DNA of 64,000 nt from assembly GCA_963719135.1 (NCBI GenBank), contig CAVRAZ010000003.1:337402-401401 (forward strand), in the 5' to 3' direction. A program made the translations under genes and the position numbers. Origin of the DNA: CAVRAZ01 sp963719135 (GTDB lineage: Bacteria > Pseudomonadota > Gammaproteobacteria > DSM-19610). Below, piece after piece: positions 33,940-42,396 of the stretch (position 1 is its first letter; each line of letters starts with the position of its first letter). The notes under the pieces were generated by a model. It made no database searches, was not told the DNA's origin, and saw nothing but the letters and a program-made list of their open reading frames with translations.

Positions 33940-35487
33940 TTACAACAGACTGTCCTTGAGTATCAGGCTGCGGCCGGTCATTTGCGGCGGGCGCGGAACA
34001 CCGAGCAGCTCCAGTATGGTCGGTGCGATATCCGCCAGGCCGCGGCCGATGCCGAGACGCACCGGCCCCTCCCCCATAATCAGGAACGGAACGGGGTATT
34101 CACTGTGCTGGGTATGCGGCTCGCCGGTATTGGGGTTGACCATTTCATCGCAATTGCCGTGATCGGCCGTCAACAGCACACGCCAGCCGCGCTCCAGCGC
34201 GACGCGAAAGACGCGGTGACTTTCGTTATCCAGCGTTTCCACGGCGCGGATGACCGCGTGGCGGCGCGCGGTATGGCCCACCATGTCGGTATTGGCGAAG
34301 TTGGTGACGATGAAGTCGTACGCATCGCCCTGGATCGCGTGAATCAATTGGTCCGCGACCTTGGACGCGCTCATTTCCGGCTCCATGTCGTAGGTCGCGA
34401 CGGTGGGCGACGGCACGATGATGCGGTCCTCGCCCGGATAGGGTTCCTCGCGGCCGCCGTTGAAGAAATAGGTGACATGCGGATATTTCTCGGTCTCGGC
34501 ACAGTGCAACTGGCGCAGACCGGCGTCGCTGATGACCTGGGCCAGCACCTGGTCCGGTAACTGCGGCGTGAACAACACCGGGAACGGATAGGTTGCGTCG
34601 TACTGGGTCATGCACACCAGGCGCTGCAGCACGATCCCCTGGCGATCGAAGGCGTCGAACTCGGCCAGTCCGAAAGCCGCGGTCAACTGACGCACGCGAT
34701 CGCTGCGGAAATTGAAACAGAGCACGGGGTCGTCGGGCGCCATGCCGTTGTAACCGGAAACCACCGTGGGCTGGATGAATTCGTCGCCCTCTCCGCGCGC
34801 ATAGGCCGACTCGATCGCCGCGCGCGGCGTTTCCGCGCTCAGACCCTCGGCGCGCACCAGGCAGTGCCACGCACGCTGGGTCCGGTCCCAGTGCTTGGCC
34901 CGGTCCATTGCGCAATAGCGGCCGCACACCGTGGCGACATGGCCCTTGCCGAGGCGTGCGAGCTTGTCCTCCAGCTTTTCCAGATAACGCAGTGCGGCCC
35001 GGGGCGCGGTATCCCGCCCGTCGGTGATCATGTGCAGCACGGGTTCTATGTCCGTTTTCTGCAGCATATCGAGCAGGCCGAACAGGTGCTCGATGTGCGA
35101 GTGCACGCCGCCGTCCGAGACCATGCCCACCAGGTGCAGCCGCCGCGTGTCGCGCAGCAGGCCCTGCCACACCGGATTGGACGCCAGCGACCCGTCGTAG
35201 ATCGCGTTGATGATCCGCGTCAGTTCCTGTTCCAGGATACGCCCGGCGCCCAGCGTCAGATGGCCGACTTCGGAGTTGCCGAACTGTCCGTCCGGCAACC
35301 CCACCGCGCGCCCCGACGCCTGGAGCACCGAGTGCGGCCAGGACGCGAAGTAGTGGTCCAGGTGCGGCGTCTGCGCCAGCGCCCAGGCATTGTGCGCGCG
35401 GCTTGGGTTGAGGCCGAAGCCATCGAAGATGGTCAGCAGGACAGGGCCGGGTTTCCTGCCCTGCGCCCCGGCGCAGGCGCTCAGCAT
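33940..35487 (-). CDS. gpmI: 2,3-bisphosphoglycerate-independent phosphoglycerate mutase
   Basis: The enzyme interconverts 3- and 2-phosphoglycerate using two manganese ions. ATG 35487 is chosen because it gives 515 residues, the family length; the frame is open further upstream. Seen are VLLTIFDGFGLNPSR (metal Asp), FGNSEVGHLTLGAGRI with the phosphorylated serine, GVHSHIEHLFGLL, TDGRDTAPRAALRYLE, FNFRSDRVRQLT, NFANTDMVGHT, TADHGNCDEM and HTQHSEYPVPFL. It overlaps nothing and runs into the hexose kinase. It is divergent from rhlE. Confidence 0.96.
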   Translation of the reverse strand: MLSACAGAQGRKPGPVLLTIFDGFGLNPSRAHNAWALAQTPHLDHYFASWPHSVLQASGRAVGLPDGQFGNSEVGHLTLGAGRILEQELTRIINAIYDGSLASNPVWQGLLRDTRRLHLVGMVSDGGVHSHIEHLFGLLDMLQKTDIEPVLHMITDGRDTAPRAALRYLEKLEDKLARLGKGHVATVCGRYCAMDRAKHWDRTQRAWHCLVRAEGLSAETPRAAIESAYARGEGDEFIQPTVVSGYNGMAPDDPVLCFNFRSDRVRQLTAAFGLAEFDAFDRQGIVLQRLVCMTQYDATYPFPVLFTPQLPDQVLAQVISDAGLRQLHCAETEKYPHVTYFFNGGREEPYPGEDRIIVPSPTVATYDMEPEMSASKVADQLIHAIQGDAYDFIVTNFANTDMVGHTARRHAVIRAVETLDNESHRVFRVALERGWRVLLTADHGNCDEMVNPNTGEPHTQHSEYPVPFLIMGEGPVRLGIGRGLADIAPTILELLGVPRPPQMTGRSLILKDSLL

Positions 35488-35802
35488 GGCGGCGCACTCG
35501 CAGAAACAGTGGGGCGGATTTTCATGCCGCCATGGTACCGCAGAAAAACCGGCGCGCACATGCCGCCGGCATACCCGTCCCGCGTGCCGGCCGGCGCCCT
35601 TGGGACGGCGCGGCAAAATAAATCCGCGCCAATCGACGCCTGGTCTGTTACACTCGCGCCCATTCCGGCGCACTTCGGTCTGCGCCGTATTTCGCGGTCA
35701 ACCGCCGGTTATGCCTCGATCTCGTTCAACCCAACCGAATTCCGCCTGGACCGAACCCGGGACATTTCCCCCGGACAGGCCATTTCTGGAGCAAAATTCA
35801 AG

Positions 35803-37197
35803 ATGTCATTTTCGAAACTCGGCCTGACGGCCGAACTGGTCCGTGCCGTATCCGAACAGGGCTACACGGATCCCACCCCTGTTCAGCAGCAGGCCATCCC
35901 GGTGATTCTCGCCGGCCGCGACGTGCTGGCCGGCGCCCAGACCGGCACCGGCAAGACCGCCGGCTTCACACTGCCGCTGTTGCAGCGCCTGCACACGCGC
36001 CACGCCAGGGGCGGACGCCACCATGTGCGCGCGCTGATCCTCACGCCGACGCGCGAACTCGCAGCCCAGGTCGCCGAAAGCGTGGCCACCTACGGCAAGC
36101 ACCTGTCGCTGAAATCGGCGGTGGTGTTCGGCGGCGTCAACATCAACCCGCAGATCGCGCAACTGCGCCGCGGCGTCGATATACTGATCGCCACGCCCGG
36201 CCGCCTGCTCGATCATATCGGGCAGAAAACCGTCGATCTGTCGCACCTCGAGATTCTGGTGCTGGACGAAGCGGATCGCATGCTCGACATGGGATTCATC
36301 CGCGACATCCGCCGGATCCTCGCGCTGCTGCCGCCCATCGGCCGCGACGGCCGCCAGAACCTGCTGTTCTCCGCGACCTTCTCCGACGAAATCCGCCAGC
36401 TCGCCGGCGGTCTGCTGCACGATCCGGCGCACATCGAAGTCGCGCGCCGCAACGCCACCGTCGAATCGGTGGTGCAGCGGGTCCACCCGGTCGACCGGGT
36501 GCGCAAGCGCGAGCTGCTGTCCCACCTGATCGGCACGCAGAACTGGCGCCAGGTGCTGGTATTCGCGCGCACCAAGCACGGCGCCAACAAACTCGCCGAA
36601 CAACTCGAACAGGACGGCATACGCACGGCGGCCATTCACGGCAACAAGAGCCAGGCGGCCCGCACGCGGGCGCTGGCCGACTTCAAGGGCGGCGCGGTGC
36701 GCGTGCTGGTGGCGACCGACATCGCCGCACGCGGGCTGGACATCGACCAGCTTCCGCACGTCGTCAACTTCGAACTGCCGAACGTGCCGGAAGATTACGT
36801 GCACCGCATCGGCCGCACCGGGCGCGCCGGCAACGCCGGCGAGGCGATCTCCCTGGTGTGCATCGACGAGCGCGAGTTTCTCCGCGACATCGAACGGCTC
36901 ATCCAGCGCGAGATTCCCAAAGTGATGATCGAGGGTTTCGCACCGGACCCGGCCATCAAGCCGGAGCCGGTTTTCAAGCAGCGCCAGCAACGCGGACAAA
37001 GTGCCGGAAACGGCGCGACCCGGGGCGGAGAGCGGCGCACCTACGGAAATCAGGCCACGCCAAAGTCACCGTCGAAGCAGGGGCGCCACAAACCGCGCAG
37101 CGGAAACGCGCAGCCGGCCTCGCACGCCGACCCGCGCAACCGCCCGCATCATGGCCGTCCCGGTCCGCGTGGCGCGCAGCGTCGCTCGGGGGCGTAA
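35803..37197 (+). CDS. rhlE: DEAD-box RNA helicase RhlE
   Basis: The ATG at 35803 opens MSFSKLGLTAELVRAVSEQG; the open frame extends far upstream only because it shadows gpmI. The 464-residue protein has the Q motif (GYTDPTPVQQQAIP), motif I AQTGTGKTA, Ia PTRELAAQ, Ib TPGRLLD, II LDEADRMLDMGF, III SATF, and VI HRIGRTGRAG in order. The C-terminal extension (about 385-464) is basic and glycine/arginine-rich, for non-specific RNA binding. It takes part in ribosome assembly and RNA decay. Confidence 0.95.
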   Translation: MSFSKLGLTAELVRAVSEQGYTDPTPVQQQAIPVILAGRDVLAGAQTGTGKTAGFTLPLLQRLHTRHARGGRHHVRALILTPTRELAAQVAESVATYGKHLSLKSAVVFGGVNINPQIAQLRRGVDILIATPGRLLDHIGQKTVDLSHLEILVLDEADRMLDMGFIRDIRRILALLPPIGRDGRQNLLFSATFSDEIRQLAGGLLHDPAHIEVARRNATVESVVQRVHPVDRVRKRELLSHLIGTQNWRQVLVFARTKHGANKLAEQLEQDGIRTAAIHGNKSQAARTRALADFKGGAVRVLVATDIAARGLDIDQLPHVVNFELPNVPEDYVHRIGRTGRAGNAGEAISLVCIDEREFLRDIERLIQREIPKVMIEGFAPDPAIKPEPVFKQRQQRGQSAGNGATRGGERRTYGNQATPKSPSKQGRHKPRSGNAQPASHADPRNRPHHGRPGPRGAQRRSGA

Positions 37198-37213
37198 GGG
37201 GTTCGATCGCTCA

Positions 37214-37831
37214 ATGGCCGGAATACGTGCTGCCAAACGGCGCAGGGATTCCCTCGGTCGGCCCCGACGCTGTCTGCTCGGCGCGCTGCTGCTCGCCTGC
37301 CTGCCCGGCCGGGTGCCGGCGGACACCCTCAATCCCTACCAGAGTATCGATCCGGCGCCCGCGCTCGAACTGAACGATCTCGGCAAAAAGACACACAAAC
37401 TCGAAGACTACCGCGGACGCGTCGTGCTGGTGAATTTCTGGGCGAGCTGGTGCACGCCCTGCATCATGGAAATGCCATCGCTGCAGCGCCTGCAGGATGC
37501 GATGGCCGGCAAACCCTTCACCGTGCTGGCGGTCAATGTCGGCGAGTCGGCCGGCAAGGTGTGGAACTTCGCGTCCCGGCTCAAGCTGCAGTTCACCCTC
37601 CTGCTGGACCCCGATCGACGGACCGCGTCCGCGTGGCAGGTCGAGGTCTATCCGAGCAGCTTCCTGATCGATCCGCAGGGCCGCATCGACTATGTCGCGG
37701 TCGGTGCGCGCCGGTGGGACGCGCCGGCGATGGTGCAGGTCATCGAAGGGATGCTGGGACCGTCCGTGACCGCTCCGACCGGTGTCCGTCCCCAAACCGG
37801 GTCCAACGCACCACAGCCCGACCATCGATAG
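37214..37831 (+). CDS. TlpA-like periplasmic thioredoxin
   Basis: ATG 37214 starts a long signal anchor (RRCLLGALLLACLPGRVPA). The 205-residue protein is a thioredoxin-fold disulfide reductase with active site WASWCTPCIMEMPSLQ (near residue 80) and the cis-proline region VYPSSFLIDPQGRI. TlpA/ResA-like proteins reduce cysteines of apocytochromes or other envelope proteins. It lies 16 bases after rhlE and is convergent with the multihaem cytochrome operon, a location that suggests, without proving, a role in haem-protein maturation. Confidence 0.88.
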   Translation: MAGIRAAKRRRDSLGRPRRCLLGALLLACLPGRVPADTLNPYQSIDPAPALELNDLGKKTHKLEDYRGRVVLVNFWASWCTPCIMEMPSLQRLQDAMAGKPFTVLAVNVGESAGKVWNFASRLKLQFTLLLDPDRRTASAWQVEVYPSSFLIDPQGRIDYVAVGARRWDAPAMVQVIEGMLGPSVTAPTGVRPQTGSNAPQPDHR

Positions 37832-37858
37832 CATGCCGGCGCGAGCCGGTCGACGAAC

Positions 37859-37935
37859 GAAAGAAAGAGCACCGGCTGATGCCGGTGCCCATGCGGGGAG
37901 GAATGTGGCGCCGCGCCATTGCCGGCGCGGCGCCG
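37859..37935 (-). terminator. Two hairpins ending the multihaem operon
   Basis: Nine bases after the operon's last stop, GGCGCCGCGCC and GGCGCGGCGCC (37908-37935) form an 11-bp stem. Farther on, GCACCGGC / GCCGGTGC (37870-37889) is followed on the minus strand by TCTTTCTTTC, a good intrinsic terminator. Confidence 0.7.
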
Positions 37936-37943
37936 CCTTTCGC

Positions 37944-40628
37944 TTACGGACTGACCGCCTGCACTGCAGTGATGGCGCGGGTCAGGGCCTTGATGGAGAA
38001 GTCCGGGTTATGGACGCCCCGATCTCCCTTGCCGATCGCCGAGTCCTCGTACAGAAGGCCGTAGTTCCACTGCGCTTTCCACACGTCGTCGTTGCCGGCC
38101 ATCAGACTGAGTGTCTCGAGGGTCTGCGGCCCACCATCCACCTTGACGCTGGAGGCAGCGAGGTTCGAACACGTGGTCGGGGTGATCCCGTCGCTCACGG
38201 TAATGTTGAGCCGGGTGCCTCTCGAATACACCCACGCCACGTTGGTGATCTGAACCGTTGTCCCATCAGCCGTCCCGCAGGCGCCGCCGACAACCACCGG
38301 ATAGTGAGCCGTCATCATCCGCTTATACGCCGACCCCAGTTCACCCGCCAACTGATCCAGGTAACCGTTGATGATCGTGTCGACGTTGTCCGCCGTGACG
38401 CCTGCACCATGGCAGTCGCTGCAGATGTTCGGATCCGCGGCGAAGGTGTGGTTGGTGCCCGGCGCCGTCATAAAGGTCAGCGGATCAGGTGCCCGCGTAT
38501 GCTCCATGTGACAGGTGACGCAGACGTTCGGGAGCAGCGAATGCTTGCCACGCACGAGGTCCCCCGGCGCCATGAAGTAGGCGTTCTGGCCCATGATCAG
38601 ATCGGCCTGCACACCGTGGTGCGGCGTACTCTCCTTCTGCGAGTTGCTGAGGTTGCCCCAGTTGGCGTCGGTGCGCGGTGCATCGGCTCGCGAGTTGTGA
38701 CAGGTCATGCAGGTCGCGGCCTTGCCCACAGTGGTCGCCACGAAGCTGGCGAGCAGCATGTGGGTATTGCCGATGATGCGTACCTTGGCGTCGGTCCCGA
38801 GCCCGCTGGTGGTGCCGGTGTCATGCGGGTTGTGACAGACCGGGCAGGTCTGGGGCACGACCGTGCTCTGGTCCCAGGTCACGTCAAGCAGGTAGCCGGG
38901 ATCGAAATCATGCTTGCTCCACTGGACGAACCCGTTGCCCGAGTGACAGCGCCCGCAGTTGTTGGTACTGCCAACCGTGGTTCCGCTCGGTGCACCGCGT
39001 TCGCGCGCCAGATCGTAGTCGGCGTGGCTGCTGAGCTGCCACTGCTGGAAGCGGCCATGACGCGCCGGCTCGCCGTGGCAGGAACCGCAGACTTCCGCGC
39101 CCAGACTGACGCGGGGTGCGCCCGGCTGATCCTTGTGAGCATTGGTATAGTCCTGCGGCCCGTGGCAGTTCTCGCACTGCACATTGGCTAGGCGCGCCGT
39201 GTCCGGATCGTTGCCCAGCATGTCGATCCAGGCATCCGGGCTTCCCGTACCGACGACATTGTCCAGGAAGTCCTGATAGCTCGGCGTGTCGTCCATGCCG
39301 CTTTCCTGCCCGAAGCCGACGGCATGGCAGGCAAAACAGTTTTCGCCGAAGTGGGGGCCGGTCGTGCTTGACGTGATTTGCTGCGAAAGCGCCTCGGCAT
39401 GCCCGGTCAGCCGCCAGGTGTCGAAGTTGGCCGGCGCCGCGCCGCCTTCGGTGTGGCAGGACGTGCAGTTTTCGTCCGCCACCGGCCGGCCGTCGCCGCT
39501 GGCCAGGGACTGCAGGGTCAGTATGGGATCGATGACCCCGTGATAGCGGCCGACGTGCACCTCAATCGAGGCACCGGAACCGCTGGTCTCCTGTACCGTG
39601 TAAGTGCCCACCTTGTCCGGTGTAAACCACGGCGAACGGGTGCCAGCGGCGGTCAGGGTCGCGGTAGAACCGCTGGGAGATCCGGTTATCTGCCAGGAGA
39701 AGCTGGGCTGGGTACACGGCGTCCACTCTCCATTGACGATCGATTGACCGCACTGGGCAAGTAACAGCACCGGCGACATCACCGGGACCGTCTTGACGCC
39801 GGGATTGATCGCCCAGGGCAGCTTGACCGTCGCGGAAACGGCTTTCGTGTACGTACCGCTGCCGGTGTTGCACGTGAACACCAGCGGCAGCGCGTCGTTC
39901 TTTTCCATCGCCAGCGGGTTGATCGCCACGACCTGGCTACGATCCTGCAGGCCCTTTTCGATCTCGTTGACGTCCTGCAGCTTCAGGTCCGGCGGCAGTT
40001 CGGCCTCGGTGATCGGGGGCGACTGGAGCACTTCGATAAGATGCGCGGCATACGCAGTCGCATTCGCCAGGCCGATCGTCGTGCTGTTGCCGCTGCCGAT
40101 GGTGGCGGGTACGCCTTCGGCACCCTGGCTCCAGCCGGAACTGAGGAGGGTCGAGCCGTCCATGATCAGGCAGCCGCCGTTCGCGGTTAGCGAGGCGCCC
40201 GGCACCGCGGTGCCGGTGACGGTAGCCGACACGATCACCTTCGCCACCGGCGCCAGCGCCACATTCACGGTAACCGTGCCCTTGAGCAGGCTGACCGACT
40301 GGGCACTGGCGCTGTAGTTGGTGGCGGTGACACTCATGCTGTACGTGCCGACCTGCACCTTGTTGTTCGAATACGCGCCGCTAGAATTGGTGACCATGGT
40401 GATCGTCGTGCCGGTCGCCGTCAGCGTTATGGTGGCCCCGGCCACGCCGGTACCGGTGAGATTGTTGGTCACCTTGCCATTCATCTTGACGAACGGCCCT
40501 GGCTTTCCCGCACTCGCATCGGGGGATGCGAGCAGGACGGACGCCGTCAATGCGACCAGACAACATAGAATATGCCACCCCCAGGGGGTGGTTCTGGCAG
40601 TGACGCCACTGGAAACCGTCGGATTCAT
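37944..40628 (-). CDS. Secreted nine-haem cytochrome c with carboxypeptidase-regulatory-like domain
   Basis: The ATG at 40628 follows GGAGGAGGGAG. The 894-residue protein has a signal peptide (CCLVALTASVLLASPDASA) and an N-terminal carboxypeptidase-regulatory-like beta sandwich (VKMNGKVTNNLTGTGVAGAT, residues 45-120). An Ig-like region (SPSGSTATLTAAGTRSPWF) leads to nine CxxCH haem sites in the C-terminal half: CTSCH, CFACH, CENCH, CGSCH, CGRCH, CPVCH, CMTCH, CVTCH and CSDCH. It ends without a lipobox or membrane anchor. It should be exported and haem-loaded in the periplasm, then probably placed on the cell surface. It is the last gene of a three-gene operon with a PpiC isomerase and another nine-haem cytochrome. 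Confidence 0.9.
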   Translation of the reverse strand: MNPTVSSGVTARTTPWGWHILCCLVALTASVLLASPDASAGKPGPFVKMNGKVTNNLTGTGVAGATITLTATGTTITMVTNSSGAYSNNKVQVGTYSMSVTATNYSASAQSVSLLKGTVTVNVALAPVAKVIVSATVTGTAVPGASLTANGGCLIMDGSTLLSSGWSQGAEGVPATIGSGNSTTIGLANATAYAAHLIEVLQSPPITEAELPPDLKLQDVNEIEKGLQDRSQVVAINPLAMEKNDALPLVFTCNTGSGTYTKAVSATVKLPWAINPGVKTVPVMSPVLLLAQCGQSIVNGEWTPCTQPSFSWQITGSPSGSTATLTAAGTRSPWFTPDKVGTYTVQETSGSGASIEVHVGRYHGVIDPILTLQSLASGDGRPVADENCTSCHTEGGAAPANFDTWRLTGHAEALSQQITSSTTGPHFGENCFACHAVGFGQESGMDDTPSYQDFLDNVVGTGSPDAWIDMLGNDPDTARLANVQCENCHGPQDYTNAHKDQPGAPRVSLGAEVCGSCHGEPARHGRFQQWQLSSHADYDLARERGAPSGTTVGSTNNCGRCHSGNGFVQWSKHDFDPGYLLDVTWDQSTVVPQTCPVCHNPHDTGTTSGLGTDAKVRIIGNTHMLLASFVATTVGKAATCMTCHNSRADAPRTDANWGNLSNSQKESTPHHGVQADLIMGQNAYFMAPGDLVRGKHSLLPNVCVTCHMEHTRAPDPLTFMTAPGTNHTFAADPNICSDCHGAGVTADNVDTIINGYLDQLAGELGSAYKRMMTAHYPVVVGGACGTADGTTVQITNVAWVYSRGTRLNITVSDGITPTTCSNLAASSVKVDGGPQTLETLSLMAGNDDVWKAQWNYGLLYEDSAIGKGDRGVHNPDFSIKALTRAITAVQAVSP

Positions 40629-40711
40629 GTCTCTCCCTCCTCCGAATTGTTGCTTTTCAAAATGCTGTTCAAACTTCACCCAGGTCTTTGGTACCTTGCC
40701 GTACACCGCCC

Positions 40712-42214
40712 TCACATGGGCGGCTTGATCAGCTTGTTCAGTTCCTCGATGCGCTTTTGCGTCACCGAGCCGGGCTGCTCTGCCTTCTGCGCCAATGACT
40801 TGACCATGTCAGCCTCCTGCTGCTCCAGCCGCACCAGCCGGTCCTGGTACACCTGCACCGGGTAACGGTCCTTGCGCAGCGCGGCGGTGTAATCATCGAT
40901 CTTCTCGTGCAGGTACCGGCGCCGCACCAGCTTGCGCGTATCTTCGTCGCTGAAGTCCGTGTACTTGGCGTCGTTCATGTCCAGCACCTTCACCAGATGC
41001 CAGCCCGCCGGCGACTCGACCGGACCACCCAGCTTGTCCGGGTCCAGCGCGAACACCACCTTGTCCAGCGCCGGCGCCAGCTCGCCCTGGTTCACCCAGC
41101 CGACCTCGCCCAGATCCTTCTTCGCGTTGGCGGCGATCGAATGGTCGCGCGCCGCCTCATACAGGGTCATCTCACCCGCTTCGATCTTGTGCTTGAGCGC
41201 CGTGGCTTCCTTTTTGGTCTTGACGACCACCATCTGCAGCTTGCGCGCCTCCGGCACCACGAAGCGGCTGCGGTTCTGTTCGTAGTAGGCCTTGAGTTCC
41301 TGTTCCGACGGTTCGCGCGCCTTCGTCAGTTGCTCGCGGTGCAGGTTGGTCAACACCGTCTTCTGGTATTCGTTCATCCGCTTCCGGTACAGCGGGTCCT
41401 GTTCGAGCCCCTCCGCCCTGGCCTTCTGCACCGTGATCGCCAGGTCGATTTCGTGCTCCAGGGCATCACGGCGCGCCTTCGACTCCGAGGCCAGCGGATC
41501 GGCCAGCGTCGCACCGCTGCCGGCGGCGACGATGCGGTCGCCGATCGCGCCCCAGGTGAGCGTCTGGCCACCGACCTCGGCCAGCGGCGTGTCATCCGCA
41601 CGCAGCGCATCGCCGTCAGCGTTCAGGTTCTTCTCGTACACCTTCACCTGGACGCCGTTACGCAAGGCCTTGTCCGCCACCGCCAAGCGCTCGTGCAGCT
41701 TCTGCCGGCGCAGTGCCGCCTCGATCTGCAGACGAACGTCGTCCGTCAGCGCCGTGTCCGGCGCGATGTTCTTGATGTTCTTCTTGAAGTAGGCCTGGAT
41801 CTCCTGGTCGGTCACCGCGATCTCCCCGCCCTGGATGCGCTTGCGGTACAGGCCGGCCAGGATCGCGGCGGAGAAGCGGGAGACCGACTTCTGATAACGC
41901 GGGTCCTTGTCGACGCCGTGTGCGAAGGCGTCCAGATACAACAGATTGGCGCTGACAAATCGGTCCAGGACGATCACGCGCGCGGTGTCCCGCTCGGGCG
42001 TGCCCAGCGCCGGGATCGAGATCCCGACGATCGCCGAGCTGTTGAGCGCAACATTGATTTCACTGAAGGTGATGGGCTGATCACCCACCATGGCGATCAC
42101 ATCGCTGTCGTCCGTTGCCGTTGCAGCCTTGGCCTGCTCGTCGGCGGCCAGCGAACCGGTCGCACAGACCGGCAGGACGAGCAGCGCTGCCGTAAAAGCC
42201 AAAACAACTTTCAT
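40712..42214 (-). CDS. Periplasmic PpiC/SurA-type peptidyl-prolyl isomerase
   Basis: ATG 42214 (KVVLAFTAALLVLPVCATGSLA) gives a 500-residue exported protein. Two copies of a SurA-like helical chaperone segment flank a parvulin domain at about 320-420 (RFVVPEARKLQMVVVKTKKEA, DLGEVGWVNQGELAPALDKVVF, PAGWHLVKVLDM). It sits between two nine-haem cytochrome genes, 83 bases before the downstream one, so its likely clients are these proline-rich secreted cytochromes. Isomerase activity is family knowledge; the client link is inference from position. Confidence 0.9.
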   Translation of the reverse strand: MKVVLAFTAALLVLPVCATGSLAADEQAKAATATDDSDVIAMVGDQPITFSEINVALNSSAIVGISIPALGTPERDTARVIVLDRFVSANLLYLDAFAHGVDKDPRYQKSVSRFSAAILAGLYRKRIQGGEIAVTDQEIQAYFKKNIKNIAPDTALTDDVRLQIEAALRRQKLHERLAVADKALRNGVQVKVYEKNLNADGDALRADDTPLAEVGGQTLTWGAIGDRIVAAGSGATLADPLASESKARRDALEHEIDLAITVQKARAEGLEQDPLYRKRMNEYQKTVLTNLHREQLTKAREPSEQELKAYYEQNRSRFVVPEARKLQMVVVKTKKEATALKHKIEAGEMTLYEAARDHSIAANAKKDLGEVGWVNQGELAPALDKVVFALDPDKLGGPVESPAGWHLVKVLDMNDAKYTDFSDEDTRKLVRRRYLHEKIDDYTAALRKDRYPVQVYQDRLVRLEQQEADMVKSLAQKAEQPGSVTQKRIEELNKLIKPPM

Positions 42215-42396
42215 TCCCCTTCTCCCCTTCGATTTCACAACCTCGAACCGCATGAACCCATCCTTATCGTCTCGCCTGTCTGCCACGCACTTTCCGCACC
42301 CCGCGGATTGGTTCGGATGACTTGTTCGCCTTAAACGGAGGGGAAACAAGCGTCCCCTCCGTTCGCCGCGAACTCGCCCGAGCGAATCCCCTGCCG

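Noticed and set aside
34864..35802. Long N-terminal extension of rhlE
   Set aside because: The extension is antisense to gpmI; the family start MSFSKLGL is at 35803.
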